DNA from: Pseudovibrio japonicus
GTDB lineage: Bacteria; Pseudomonadota; Alphaproteobacteria; Rhizobiales; Stappiaceae
Assembly (NCBI RefSeq): GCF_014651595.1
Contig: NZ_BMXE01000010.1
Coordinates: forward strand, 55,362 to 119,361
Length of the DNA stretch: 64,000 nt
Reading direction: 5' to 3'
A model generated the notes under the pieces. It made no database searches. It saw only the letters and a program-made list of their open reading frames with translations, and had not been told where the DNA came from. Below, one piece after another: positions 17,313-23,887 of this stretch (positions are counted from its first letter, which is position 1; each line of letters opens with the position of its first letter). The position numbers and the translations under genes are program-made.

Positions 17313-17453
17313 TTAGTTGGAGGCTTTGCAGCGTCCGTCATCAATGTCTTCGAGTCCACGGATAAAACAGCCGATCATGCTATCTTCACCGTGAACCTCT
17401 GCGCGGAATTCGGCAATGGCGGTCAGCAGAAGAATGAAATATATTGTCCTCAT
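17313..17453 (-). CDS. 46-aa exported peptide, cassette family B copy 1
   Basis: ATG 17453 reads MRTIYFILLLTAIAEFRAEV and continues to KASN-stop at 17313: a hydrophobic signal-like N-terminus, then a short acidic mature part with two Cys. The Shine-Dalgarno is that of junction element 17465-17478, and its last codons and TAA lie in junction element 17309-17322, so it is a complete single-gene cassette. A close paralogue with a one-base deletion is at 20300-20439. Function unknown; a toxin, pheromone or small envelope peptide are possibilities. Confidence 0.65.
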   Translation of the reverse strand: MRTIYFILLLTAIAEFRAEVHGEDSMIGCFIRGLEDIDDGRCKASN

Positions 17454-17468
17454 TTCGCCATTCGCTCC

Positions 17469-17537
17469 TTAGTTGGACTTGTCGTTGGGCCGCTTCTCGC
17501 GTGAACAAACGTTCCAGATCGCACCAAAGACAATGTT
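17469..17537 (-). pseudogene. 3' fragment of cassette family A gene (copy 3)
   Basis: The minus frame reads IVFGAIWNVCSREKRPNDKSN-like C-terminal sequence ending in the junction element at 17465. DNA similarity to 19959-20030 is obvious (CCAGATCGCACCAAAGACAA shared) and stops near 17537, 17 bp before the left end of the IS element. The 5' part is gone, probably through insertion of the IS with an adjacent deletion. Confidence 0.65.
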
Positions 17538-17619
17538 CCCCGTCGAGGCCATTTGGACAGATCGGGTTAATTGAGTAAAAGAGTGTTTTGGCCCATGATC
17601 ACGACGATAGGAGTGAACA

Positions 17620-17994
17620 ATGGGGCAAGACACAAGATCCGCCAGTGCAGCCGCTGAAAAGGCAGTCAGGGACATTCGGCGCAAAACCCGGAAGCGCTAT
17701 TCCACTGAAGAAAAGATCCGTATTGTCCTTGCGGGATTGCGCGGCGAGGAAAGTATTGCCGAGCTGTGCCGCCAGGAAGGTATCTCGCAGGGGCTTTACT
17801 ACAGCTGGTCTAAGGAGTTTCTGGAAGCCGGTAAGAAGCGCCTTGCCGGGGACACTGCCCGTCAGGCCAATACCGACGAGGTCAAGCATCTGCGCAAGGA
17901 AGCGCACGAGCTGAAGGAAGTGGTTGCCGAGCAGGCGCTGGAGATCCGGCTTCTCAAAAAAAGCATGCTCGAGGATGGGGGAGACGAAGAATGA
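17620..17994 (+). CDS. Transposase OrfA (helix-turn-helix subunit)
   Basis: 124 residues. The HTH_Tnp_1 region reads RYSTEEKIRIVLAGLRGEES, then IAELCRQEGIS and YYSWSKEFLEAGKKRL, followed by a leucine-rich coiled coil (KHLRKEAHELKEVVAEQALE) that mediates oligomerisation. It recognises the IS ends. It overlaps OrfB by four bases (ATGA) rather than needing a programmed frameshift. GGAG lies upstream of ATG 17620. Confidence 0.93.
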   Translation: MGQDTRSASAAAEKAVRDIRRKTRKRYSTEEKIRIVLAGLRGEESIAELCRQEGISQGLYYSWSKEFLEAGKKRLAGDTARQANTDEVKHLRKEAHELKEVVAEQALEIRLLKKSMLEDGGDEE

Positions 17995-18971
17995 GATACC
18001 CCGCCCATGAGAAGCTGGAGATTATCCGTCTGGTTGAGAACACGCAGCAACCTATCAAGCGTACACTGGAGCTGCTGGGTATCCCCCGCTCAACGTTCTA
18101 TGCCTGGTATGATCGTTATCTGGACGGCGGCATTGAAGCACTGGAAGATCGTGTATCAAAGCCATCCAAAGTGTGGAACCGTATTCCCGATCAAATCAGG
18201 GAGCAGATCATTGAACTGGCATTGGAGGAGCCGCATCTGTCGCCTCGTGAGCTGGCAGTTCGTTTTACAGATACAAAAGACTATTTCGTTTCAGAGGCCT
18301 CTGTATACCGTCTGCTCAAGTCCAAAGATCTGATCACCTCGCCAGCCTATGTGGTGATCAAGGCTGCCGATGAGTTCAAAGACAAAACAACAGCTCCCAA
18401 CCAGCTCTGGCAAACTGACTTCACCTATTTCAAGATTATCGGCTGGGGGTGGTTTTATATGTCCACCGTGCTCGATGACCATTCCCGCTACATCATCGCC
18501 TGGAAGCTATGTACCACGATGAAAGCCAGGGATGTCATTAACACCCTTCAGCTGGCGCTCGATGCTTCAGGTTGCGAGCACCTTAAAGTGCTGCATCGCC
18601 CGCGTCTGCTGTCAGACAATGGCTCCTCGTATTTGTCTTCAGATTTAGCCCAGTGGCTGGAGGACAAGGGTATGGATCATGTGCGCGGACAACCTTATCA
18701 TCCGCAGACACAGGGCAAGATTGAGCGTTGGCACCAGACCATGAAGAACCGTATCCTGCTGGAGAATTACTACATGTCAGAGGACCTCGAAGCCCAGATC
18801 GGTCACTTCGTCGATTACTACAACAATCACCGCTATCACGAGAGCCTTGGCAACGTGATACCTGCCGATACCTATTTCGGACGCGACAAAAAGATCTTGG
18901 AGCGTAGAAAAATCATCAAACAGCAAACACTGCAAAACCGCCGCTTGCGTTATCACGCACAGGCCGCTTAA
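17991..18971 (+). CDS. Transposase OrfB (DDE/rve integrase core)
   Basis: 326 residues. The N-terminal HTH_21-like part includes IPRSTFYAWYDRYLDGGIEA, then the rve catalytic core with WQTDFTYFKI (first Asp), LLSDNGSSYLSSDL (second Asp) and GKIERWHQTMKNR (Glu, 35 residues on). This D,D-35-E order with YYNNHRYHESLG near the end is typical of IS3-family transposases. It appears intact. Confidence 0.95.
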   Translation: MRYPAHEKLEIIRLVENTQQPIKRTLELLGIPRSTFYAWYDRYLDGGIEALEDRVSKPSKVWNRIPDQIREQIIELALEEPHLSPRELAVRFTDTKDYFVSEASVYRLLKSKDLITSPAYVVIKAADEFKDKTTAPNQLWQTDFTYFKIIGWGWFYMSTVLDDHSRYIIAWKLCTTMKARDVINTLQLALDASGCEHLKVLHRPRLLSDNGSSYLSSDLAQWLEDKGMDHVRGQPYHPQTQGKIERWHQTMKNRILLENYYMSEDLEAQIGHFVDYYNNHRYHESLGNVIPADTYFGRDKKILERRKIIKQQTLQNRRLRYHAQAA

Positions 18972-19028
18972 AATTAACACGCAGAAGGGCCAGGCACTCC
19001 ACTACTCAAAGGCCAATCTTGTCCAAAT

Positions 19029-19254
19029 ATCTTTGACGACGGACACCAATGATGCGAGGAACCTATTTGCGGTAAAGGCCTCTGTTAATCGGGAGAAGGG
19101 CGCTCTAGGTCCACTAAAATGGCTCCCGCCTAACCCTAAGTTCCGCTGCGAATACACAACACGCTTTAAGCGGATCATGACGATTTATAAGCTGCAGTTC
19201 TCGCAGAACGAGGCGAAGCGCTTAGGTGCCCTGAGAGAGAAGGTCTGCAACTAA
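19029..19254 (+). pseudogene. 3' fragment of an HNH-nuclease-like gene
   Basis: Directly after the right IS end an open frame reads DTNDARNLFAVKASVNREKG, then KWLPPN and FRCEYTTRFKRIMTIYKL, ending VCN-stop at 19254. The pattern NLxxVxxSVNREKGxxxxxxWLPPN is that of the C-terminal half of HNH endonucleases. The His-Asn-His core is missing, so the 5' part was lost at the IS. A TTG at 19033 could start translation but would give an inactive protein. The family call is from motif memory. Confidence 0.55.
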
Positions 19255-19387
19255 AGTATCCCCAAGTCTGAAACTCGTTACATGACCATTGACTCCCTGT
19301 ATCCGACTAGAGATGCAGGGAGAAGCTGATGCAATGAGCAATGCTCAAGGGGCAAATCCTCGGTCGAGCTATTGGCAGAAAAAAACA

Positions 19388-19431
19388 CTCCTACTACGAC
19401 AGTGAGGGATTTCCTCACGTCATAGTAGGAG
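19388..19431 (+). promoter_or_regulatory. Leader hairpin covering a Shine-Dalgarno
   Basis: CTCCTACTACGACAGTGAGG (19388-19407), a five-base loop, then CCTCACGTCATAGTAGGAG (19413-19431): about 19 pairs with one mismatch and one bulge. The last bases, TAGGAG, are the ribosome-binding site of the gene starting at 19438, so folding would hide it. It could be an RNA switch, a thermometer or a cis-acting attenuator, or a terminator of upstream reading. Confidence 0.65.
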
Positions 19432-19437
19432 ATTGTT

Positions 19438-19641
19438 ATGTACATTGCATGTTATCGAGACTGCGTATTTGGAATTGGTAACTCGGAAGAAAAAGCCCTT
19501 GAAAAGGCAAGAGAAATCCTCAGTTTGTTGGGGCGTGAGGAATTGGAGTATGCGTTTTACTATCTCAAGACAGCGCCCATAACGGAGAGGGCCTGTGCTG
19601 CGCTGAAAGCGAATGAAGCAATTCCGTTCACCTTAATCTAA
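19438..19641 (+). CDS. Hypothetical 67-aa protein behind leader hairpin
   Basis: 67 residues (MYIACYRDCVFGIGNSEEKA at the start), two Cys early, then a helical charged region (EEKALEKAREILSLL) and a Tyr-rich stretch (LEYAFYYL). ATG 19438 follows TAGGAGATTGTT, with the Shine-Dalgarno inside the hairpin. An 8-bp hairpin (AGCTATCC/GGATAGCT) follows the stop within about 50 bp and may terminate. It lies on the plus strand between minus-arm cassettes and has no junction element. No family recognised. Confidence 0.6.
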   Translation: MYIACYRDCVFGIGNSEEKALEKAREILSLLGREELEYAFYYLKTAPITERACAALKANEAIPFTLI

Positions 19642-19939
19642 GGTATCTTTGAACAGAGCTAACTTAGCCTAGCTATCCAGCGGCGGGATAGCTGGCTCCC
19701 CCATATATGCAGCAGCGGAACTTATTGATTATATCTGAGATGGTTTCGATATTTTGTCGCAACTGGTTGCGGCATTTCCCAGTTGATAGATGTTTATTTC
19801 GGGCATTGAGAAAATGCGTGTGATCTTATGTAAAGGCCAGCGAGATTAGACCCAAAGGCGCACAGTTGCCACTTACAACCTGGCTTTCACTGACAATGAA
19901 CAACGACAATACGCCAAATTAAAAAGGCATATTGTGGGT

Positions 19940-19960
19940 AAGGAGGCTAAACGCCTCCTT
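19940..19960. terminator. Hairpin formed with the junction element
   Basis: AAGGAGGC TAAAC GCCTCCTT: perfect 8-bp stem. Its right arm is the AAGGAGG part of the junction element at 19955-19968, so on the minus strand a transcript that runs past the stop of the family A gene folds immediately. It may end this segment of the array; there is no strong U-tract. Confidence 0.5.
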
Positions 19961-20207
19961 AGGTGGACTTGTCGTTAATCTGCTTCAGGTGCGAGCAAAT
20001 TTCCCAGATCGCACCAAAGACAATGGCAAGACCTATCGCTAACAGCCCTCTATCAATTGCTTCCCCGGTAGTCTCAGTCCCTAAATACCTTCTGGCGAAA
20101 GCTTCGTAATTAGCAGTCGAGCCGCCAATTAATCCCAGTACAACCTGCGAAGATCCAAATATTAAACATAGGTAAGCGGCAATACGGCTTAGTTTTGCAA
20201 AGATCAT
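19959..20207 (-). CDS. Small two-helix membrane protein, cassette family A copy 2
   Basis: 82 residues, the same length as the gene at 10079-10327 and closely similar: MIFAKLSRIAAYLCLIFGSS start, GEAIDRG in the middle, IGLAIVFGAIWEICSHL, tail KQINDKST. Two hydrophobic helices are predicted. The leader ATCCAACAAAGGAATTTTATT belongs to junction element 20215-20228, and the stop lies in junction element 19955-19968. Two conserved paralogues with opposite neighbours argue for selection and shuffling. Function unknown. Confidence 0.78.
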   Translation of the reverse strand: MIFAKLSRIAAYLCLIFGSSQVVLGLIGGSTANYEAFARRYLGTETTGEAIDRGLLAIGLAIVFGAIWEICSHLKQINDKST

Positions 20208-20280
20208 AATAAAATTCCTTTGTTGGATGGCGCCAGTTTCTCTCTTCAGCTTTCATCAACGGCAGAAAACAGGCAAAAAC

Positions 20281-20439
20281 CTATGGCGCCAAGTGCTCCT
20301 TAGTTGGACGGTCCGCACCGTCCGTCATCAATTCTTTCAAACCCACGAATGAAGCACCCGTCAGAGTGCCTTTTCCATGCACTTCAGCGCGGAACTCTGC
20401 AACGGCGGTCAGTAGAAGGATGAAATAGATCGTCCGCAT
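20281..20439 (-). pseudogene. Family B peptide gene, frameshifted copy
   Basis: From ATG 20439 the first 22 residues (MRTIYFILLLTAVAEFRAEV and on) match the 46-aa peptide at 17313-17453. Then one base is missing, and the original frame (GCFIRG, IDDGRC, then PSN-stop) continues in the next frame to the stop inside junction element 20296-20309. As it stands the gene would read through that element to a TAG at 20281, giving 52 residues with a foreign tail. The span from start to ancestral stop is 140 bp against 141 in the intact copy. Confidence 0.65.
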
Positions 20440-20487
20440 CTCGCCAATTGCTCCTTAGTTGGACTTCTTACTCAATAGGTCTTTTGG

Positions 20488-21036
20488 CTACTGTGAGCGA
20501 GCAGTACTTCCCCTGCGTTTTGCTATTTCCCTATACAGAGCTTCTGGACTAACGGCTATTTGCAATGCAAGTTGTCGCCACTCCCCCTTCGGGGGTAAAG
20601 TTCTGTGCCAATCCAACCATGCGTCCAACTTTTCACTTACCCTCTTGAGCGACAAAATTTCGCTTCGTAAGCGGGCATCTTGAACTTGCTTTGCAAGCCT
20701 TGCAGCCCATTGAATAGTCGATTCAGGATGCTGCAATAAATATTCTCGGAATTTCTCTTTTTCGACTACTTGGATGACCGAGTGAGTTAATGTCAAAGCA
20801 TCGCAATGATATTTTTCGGAAAAGACCGATGCGTCAGCAACAATGTCTCCCCGCTTTGCATTTTGAAGCACCATCGCACTACCGCTATCCTGATGCCGAA
20901 TAAGTTGTATCTCTCCCTCCAGTACTAAGTAGAGATGGCGGACCAAGTCGTTACGATGAAACAAGAAAGAACCCGCTTCAATCGACCGTATCCGACTTTT
21001 TCCCGGATCCAAGAGGTCAAAAATATATGAAAACAT
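20488..21036 (-). CDS. Crp/Fnr-family transcriptional regulator
   Basis: About 182 residues from ATG 21036 (MFSYIFDLL); an in-frame ATG at 21048 is also possible. The cyclic-nucleotide-binding fold shows SFLFHRNDLVRHLYLVLEGE and KRGDIVADASVFSEKYHCDA; the C-terminal HTH is WRQLALQIAVSPEALYREIA. No Cys cluster for an FNR-type iron-sulfur centre is seen. A perfect 14-bp palindrome covers the start codons, and a divergent gene for an exported His-rich protein begins 61 bp away, so it may control itself and that gene. The junction element at 20451 follows its stop. Confidence 0.85.
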   Translation of the reverse strand: MFSYIFDLLDPGKSRIRSIEAGSFLFHRNDLVRHLYLVLEGEIQLIRHQDSGSAMVLQNAKRGDIVADASVFSEKYHCDALTLTHSVIQVVEKEKFREYLLQHPESTIQWAARLAKQVQDARLRSEILSLKRVSEKLDAWLDWHRTLPPKGEWRQLALQIAVSPEALYREIAKRRGSTARSQ

Positions 21037-21048
21037 GATAGCTATCAT
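21035..21048. promoter_or_regulatory. Palindrome over the Crp/Fnr-type regulator start
   Basis: ATGATAGCTATCAT is a perfect 14-bp inverted repeat whose two ends form the two candidate start codons of the regulator. It may be its own operator in the divergent intergenic region (21049-21108). Confidence 0.45.
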
Positions 21049-21108
21049 ATCAGAAGCGAACGCAATAGGACATGCTGAAAAACCCAGACTACCTGTTGGA
21101 GAGCGGTA

Positions 21109-21687
21109 ATGTTCAAATATGTTTTATTTTTCGCCCTGATTTTCGCCCCAGCGCTCGCCAGTGCTGAAACGGGGGAGGGTAGTTCCATACAGATGGAACA
21201 TGGTCACAACGAAACCACAGCCAATACGCAAGAAGCTGGCACACCTGTCGAAACTGGCCAGGCGGCATTTGCGGCAATACAGGAAATCGTCAACCTACTT
21301 CTCCTGGATCCCGCCACGGATTGGGAAAAAGTGGACATCCCAGCTCTTCGCCGACATCTGATTGATATGAATAATGTTACGCTGCATGCCGACGTAAAAG
21401 CTGAAACAACTACCGATGGTTTGTCCTTCGCAATCACTGGATCTAAAGAGGTAGAGGCCTCAATTAAACGTATGGTGAGCACACATTCTGTGACCATGAA
21501 CGGCATCATGGGCTACACCTACGAAACGGAGGAACTGCCCGGTGGTGCTACTTTATTGGTTCATGCCGACAGCAACAATGCTCGTTCAAAATTACATGGG
21601 CTTGGGTTTATGGGCCTAATGACACTTGGGGCACACCACCAGCAACACCATCTTGCAATAGCAACAGGAACGTCATCGCACCAGTAA
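21109..21687 (+). CDS. Exported His-rich hypothetical protein
   Basis: 192 residues with a signal peptide ([20 protein letters not shown], likely cut after ASA). The mature N-terminus is Met/His-rich (MEHGHNET) and the C-terminus carries AHHQQHHLAI, suggesting metal contact. The middle (about 60-130) has a regular helical and beta pattern (DIPALRRHLIDMNNVTLHAD). It may take part in the copper response together with copA on the same island, but no family is recognised. GGAGAG lies 7 bp before ATG 21109. Divergent to the Crp/Fnr regulator. Confidence 0.7.
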   Translation: MFKYVLFFALIFAPALASAETGEGSSIQMEHGHNETTANTQEAGTPVETGQAAFAAIQEIVNLLLLDPATDWEKVDIPALRRHLIDMNNVTLHADVKAETTTDGLSFAITGSKEVEASIKRMVSTHSVTMNGIMGYTYETEELPGGATLLVHADSNNARSKLHGLGFMGLMTLGAHHQQHHLAIATGTSSHQ

Positions 21688-21756
21688 AGTCATTCCTCCT
21701 TTGTTGGGCGGTTCTGGATCAGAATTGTTCTTAATTAGAGGCGTCTCAGCCTTGGG

Positions 21757-22209
21757 TTACAGAGAGCTTATTACTAAAATTGGCTCTTCGTAGCCTTCTA
21801 AATCATCGGCTAGCCACCACTCATCCTGCCGGTGCGAATGTATTTTCACTTTAACTCCCCACTCGGTGGCAATTAGTAATGCAATCCGTTTGCGGGGTGG
21901 TTTGAACTTGTTCCATTGAGAAAACACTTCTTGCACGAAAGAAATACCTTGCTCCAAGAAGTTATTTTTCACAAAATCATCAATATTGATTGAGTTTATA
22001 AAGCACTCATACCCTGTTCTATCAGGAAACATATCTATCGATGCATTTGTCTCGGTTGTTAGGCTGGCCGTAAGAAATGTGCAGCCGTCTTTTTCTTTAA
22101 AGCCAGAAAACGCTAATTTTTGTAGAGCAGGATCTATTCTGCCAACTTCGACAGGCAGTCTGTTATAAATATCCACCATTTTGGAATTCATTTCATAACT
22201 CAAAACCAC
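21757..22209 (-). CDS. Hypothetical 150-aa protein in minus-arm cassette
   Basis: 150 residues, GTG start at 22209 ten bases after AAGGAG of junction element 22220-22233, the same spacing as the DUF2971 gene. Beta-rich with TFLTASLTTETNASIDMF and a Trp-rich end (EWWLADDLEGYEEPILVISS). The overall look is like small immunity proteins, but I recognise no family. A TATAAT box on the minus strand at about 22250 could be its promoter. The next junction element (21696-21709) lies 48 bp after the stop. Confidence 0.6.
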   Translation of the reverse strand: MVLSYEMNSKMVDIYNRLPVEVGRIDPALQKLAFSGFKEKDGCTFLTASLTTETNASIDMFPDRTGYECFINSINIDDFVKNNFLEQGISFVQEVFSQWNKFKPPRKRIALLIATEWGVKVKIHSHRQDEWWLADDLEGYEEPILVISSL

Positions 22210-22495
22210 TTAAATCACGCTCCTTTGTTGGACTGCCATATAGGCATCCGATTATACCCTGCTGTACCTAGGACATTAGACTTGGTTATGGGAAACGTCC
22301 TATGTTTCAGAGGAAGGTCTAGACCCTGATGTCTTGCCCTATTTGATGTTCAGCATATTCTTCGTTGTCTTCCTCAGGTTCAGAAAAAAGTAACCCTAAA
22401 TTTGGACATCGGCTCTAAATAGGTAATTTCCGATTGCTTTGTCGTTTGTTCGTTGCGACGCATTTTAGAGAAATAAAACAGAGTTTTGGGGCGGT

Positions 22496-23590
22496 ATGGA
22501 AAATAGAAAGATTAGAGTTGGCATATTATTTGGAGGGAAATCTGCTGAGCATGAGGTTTCTCTACAATCTGCAAAAAATGTGGCAGATGCAATTGATCGA
22601 AATATTTACGATGTTGTCCTTCTTGGTATCGAAAAGTCAGGCCGCTGGCGCTTCCTAGATCAGGCTAAGTATCTCCTGAATGAGAATGACCCCAAGCGCA
22701 TATCGCTGAACAAGGAAAACCAAAAGAGCGTCACACTTATCCCGCAGAGCGGTGGGGAGCTTACTGATGTGGAAACAGGGCAAGATCACTCCGCTGTAGA
22801 TGTAATATTTCCGATTCTTCATGGCCCATTTGGCGAGGATGGTGCAGTACAGGGAATGCTCAAGTTAGCTGGAGTTCCTTTTGTTGGTGCAGGAATTCTC
22901 GGTTCAGCAATTGGTATGGACAAAGATGTCATGAAACGGCTTATGCGGGATGCAGGCATCCCGATCTGCAAGTTCTTGGTTTTCAGGCAAAACGATCAGT
23001 TAGATTTTGACGAGATCGTCAATAAGTTAGGACTTCCTTTCTTTGTAAAGCCAGCAAACCTTGGCTCGTCCGTTGGTGTGCATAAAGTTACCGACAGAAC
23101 GTCATTCTCCTCCGCTATCCAAGATTCATTCGGCTACGACAACAAGATACTTATCGAAGAATTTGTAAACGGTCGAGAGCTGGAATGTGCAGTTCTCGGC
23201 AACCGGAACCCGTATGCGTCCGTCGTCGGCGAAATTATTTCCATTTCCGATTTCTATTCGTATGAAACTAAATATATAGATGAAAATGGCGCGAATTTGG
23301 AGATTCCGGCTGCCATTGACGATGAAACCAGCGATCGCGTACGGGAGTTGGCCCTTGAAGTATTCAGAGTGCTGGAAGGTGAAGGACTAGGTCGCGTAGA
23401 CTTTTTTATGAAGGATACCGGCGAGCTGATCGTCAATGAGATTAATACCCTTCCGGGTTTCGCCAACATAAGCATGTATCCTCGGCTGTGGGAGGTTAGT
23501 GGTTTGTCCTATACCGATTTAATCAGCCGTTTGATTGAACTTTCGATTGAGCGTTTTGAGAAATTAGAGAACCTAAAAACATCATTTTGA
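22496..23590 (+). CDS. ddl: D-alanine--D-alanine ligase
   Basis: 364 residues, full-length DdlA-type ATP-grasp enzyme. It shows GILFGGKSAEHEVSLQSAKN at the N-terminus, HGPFGEDGAVQGML, the ATP-site KPANLGSSVGVHKV, an omega loop with YSYETKYIDENGA (Tyr at the position that marks D-Ala rather than D-Lac specificity) and NEINTLPGF at the metal site. It makes the peptidoglycan precursor D-Ala-D-Ala in the cytoplasm. As a cargo gene on a mobile element it would be a second copy beside a chromosomal ddl and could raise tolerance to D-cycloserine (inference). A GC-rich hairpin follows. Confidence 0.95.
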   Translation: MENRKIRVGILFGGKSAEHEVSLQSAKNVADAIDRNIYDVVLLGIEKSGRWRFLDQAKYLLNENDPKRISLNKENQKSVTLIPQSGGELTDVETGQDHSAVDVIFPILHGPFGEDGAVQGMLKLAGVPFVGAGILGSAIGMDKDVMKRLMRDAGIPICKFLVFRQNDQLDFDEIVNKLGLPFFVKPANLGSSVGVHKVTDRTSFSSAIQDSFGYDNKILIEEFVNGRELECAVLGNRNPYASVVGEIISISDFYSYETKYIDENGANLEIPAAIDDETSDRVRELALEVFRVLEGEGLGRVDFFMKDTGELIVNEINTLPGFANISMYPRLWEVSGLSYTDLISRLIELSIERFEKLENLKTSF

Positions 23591-23624
23591 AGTCACAGAA
23601 AACCCACGAAACCCTTCCGGAGTT

Positions 23625-23645
23625 GCCCCCCTATTGCAGGGGGGC
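23625..23645 (+). terminator. Terminator-like hairpin after ddl
   Basis: GCCCCCC TATTGCA GGGGGGC, a perfect 7-bp GC stem 35 bp after the ddl stop. No U-tract follows, so it may be a 3' stabilising stem or a weak terminator between the convergent ddl and minus-arm transcripts. Confidence 0.6.
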
Positions 23646-23674
23646 GCGCCGTAATAGCATGTTTGACTTCCTCC

Positions 23675-23869
23675 TTAAATGGACTGTTGGGCTGGGCGTT
23701 CTTCAGTGCTTTCAATTTCGCCCTTAAAATGAATGCATAGTTCCGAGCCGTCCTCTCGAAGACAACTAAGAAACCAGCCGTTATCGTCCATGCGCTCAAG
23801 GTGCATGCCGCCATTCGTAACAACTCCTTCGAGATTGCCTTGATCGTCGTAGTCAACTCGGTTCTGCAT
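23675..23869 (-). CDS. Hypothetical 64-aa protein in minus-arm cassette
   Basis: 64 residues (MQNRVDYDDQGNLEGVVTNG at the start), acidic, beta-rich. ATG 23869 follows AAGGAGCAAGA of junction element 23875-23888, and the stop with QQSI lies in junction element 23671-23684. The QQS-x ending matches several plus-arm genes (QQSN), linking both arms. No function recognised. Confidence 0.7.
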   Translation of the reverse strand: MQNRVDYDDQGNLEGVVTNGGMHLERMDDNGWFLSCLREDGSELCIHFKGEIESTEERPAQQSI

Positions 23870-23887
23870 TCTTGCTCCTTTTATAGA

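Larger units (their letters stand above)
17554..19025 (+). mobile_element. IS3-family-like insertion sequence, 1.47 kb
   Basis: Imperfect inverted repeats of about 38-40 bp: the left begins TGGACAGATCGGGTTAATTG, the right (reverse complement from 19025) begins TGGACAAGATTGGCCTTTGA; both share TTGAGTA, GAGTG and GGCCC further in. Two transposase ORFs overlap by ATGA. No target duplication is evident (left flank GCCATT, right flank AATATC), and truncated genes abut both sides, so DNA was probably lost next to it. Decayed relatives are at 39990-40174 and 62827-62973. Confidence 0.85.

Noticed and set aside
22496..23590. Vancomycin-type D-Ala-D-Lac ligase
   Set aside because: The omega loop has the Tyr (YETKY) of D-Ala-D-Ala enzymes and there are no vanH or vanX genes nearby.
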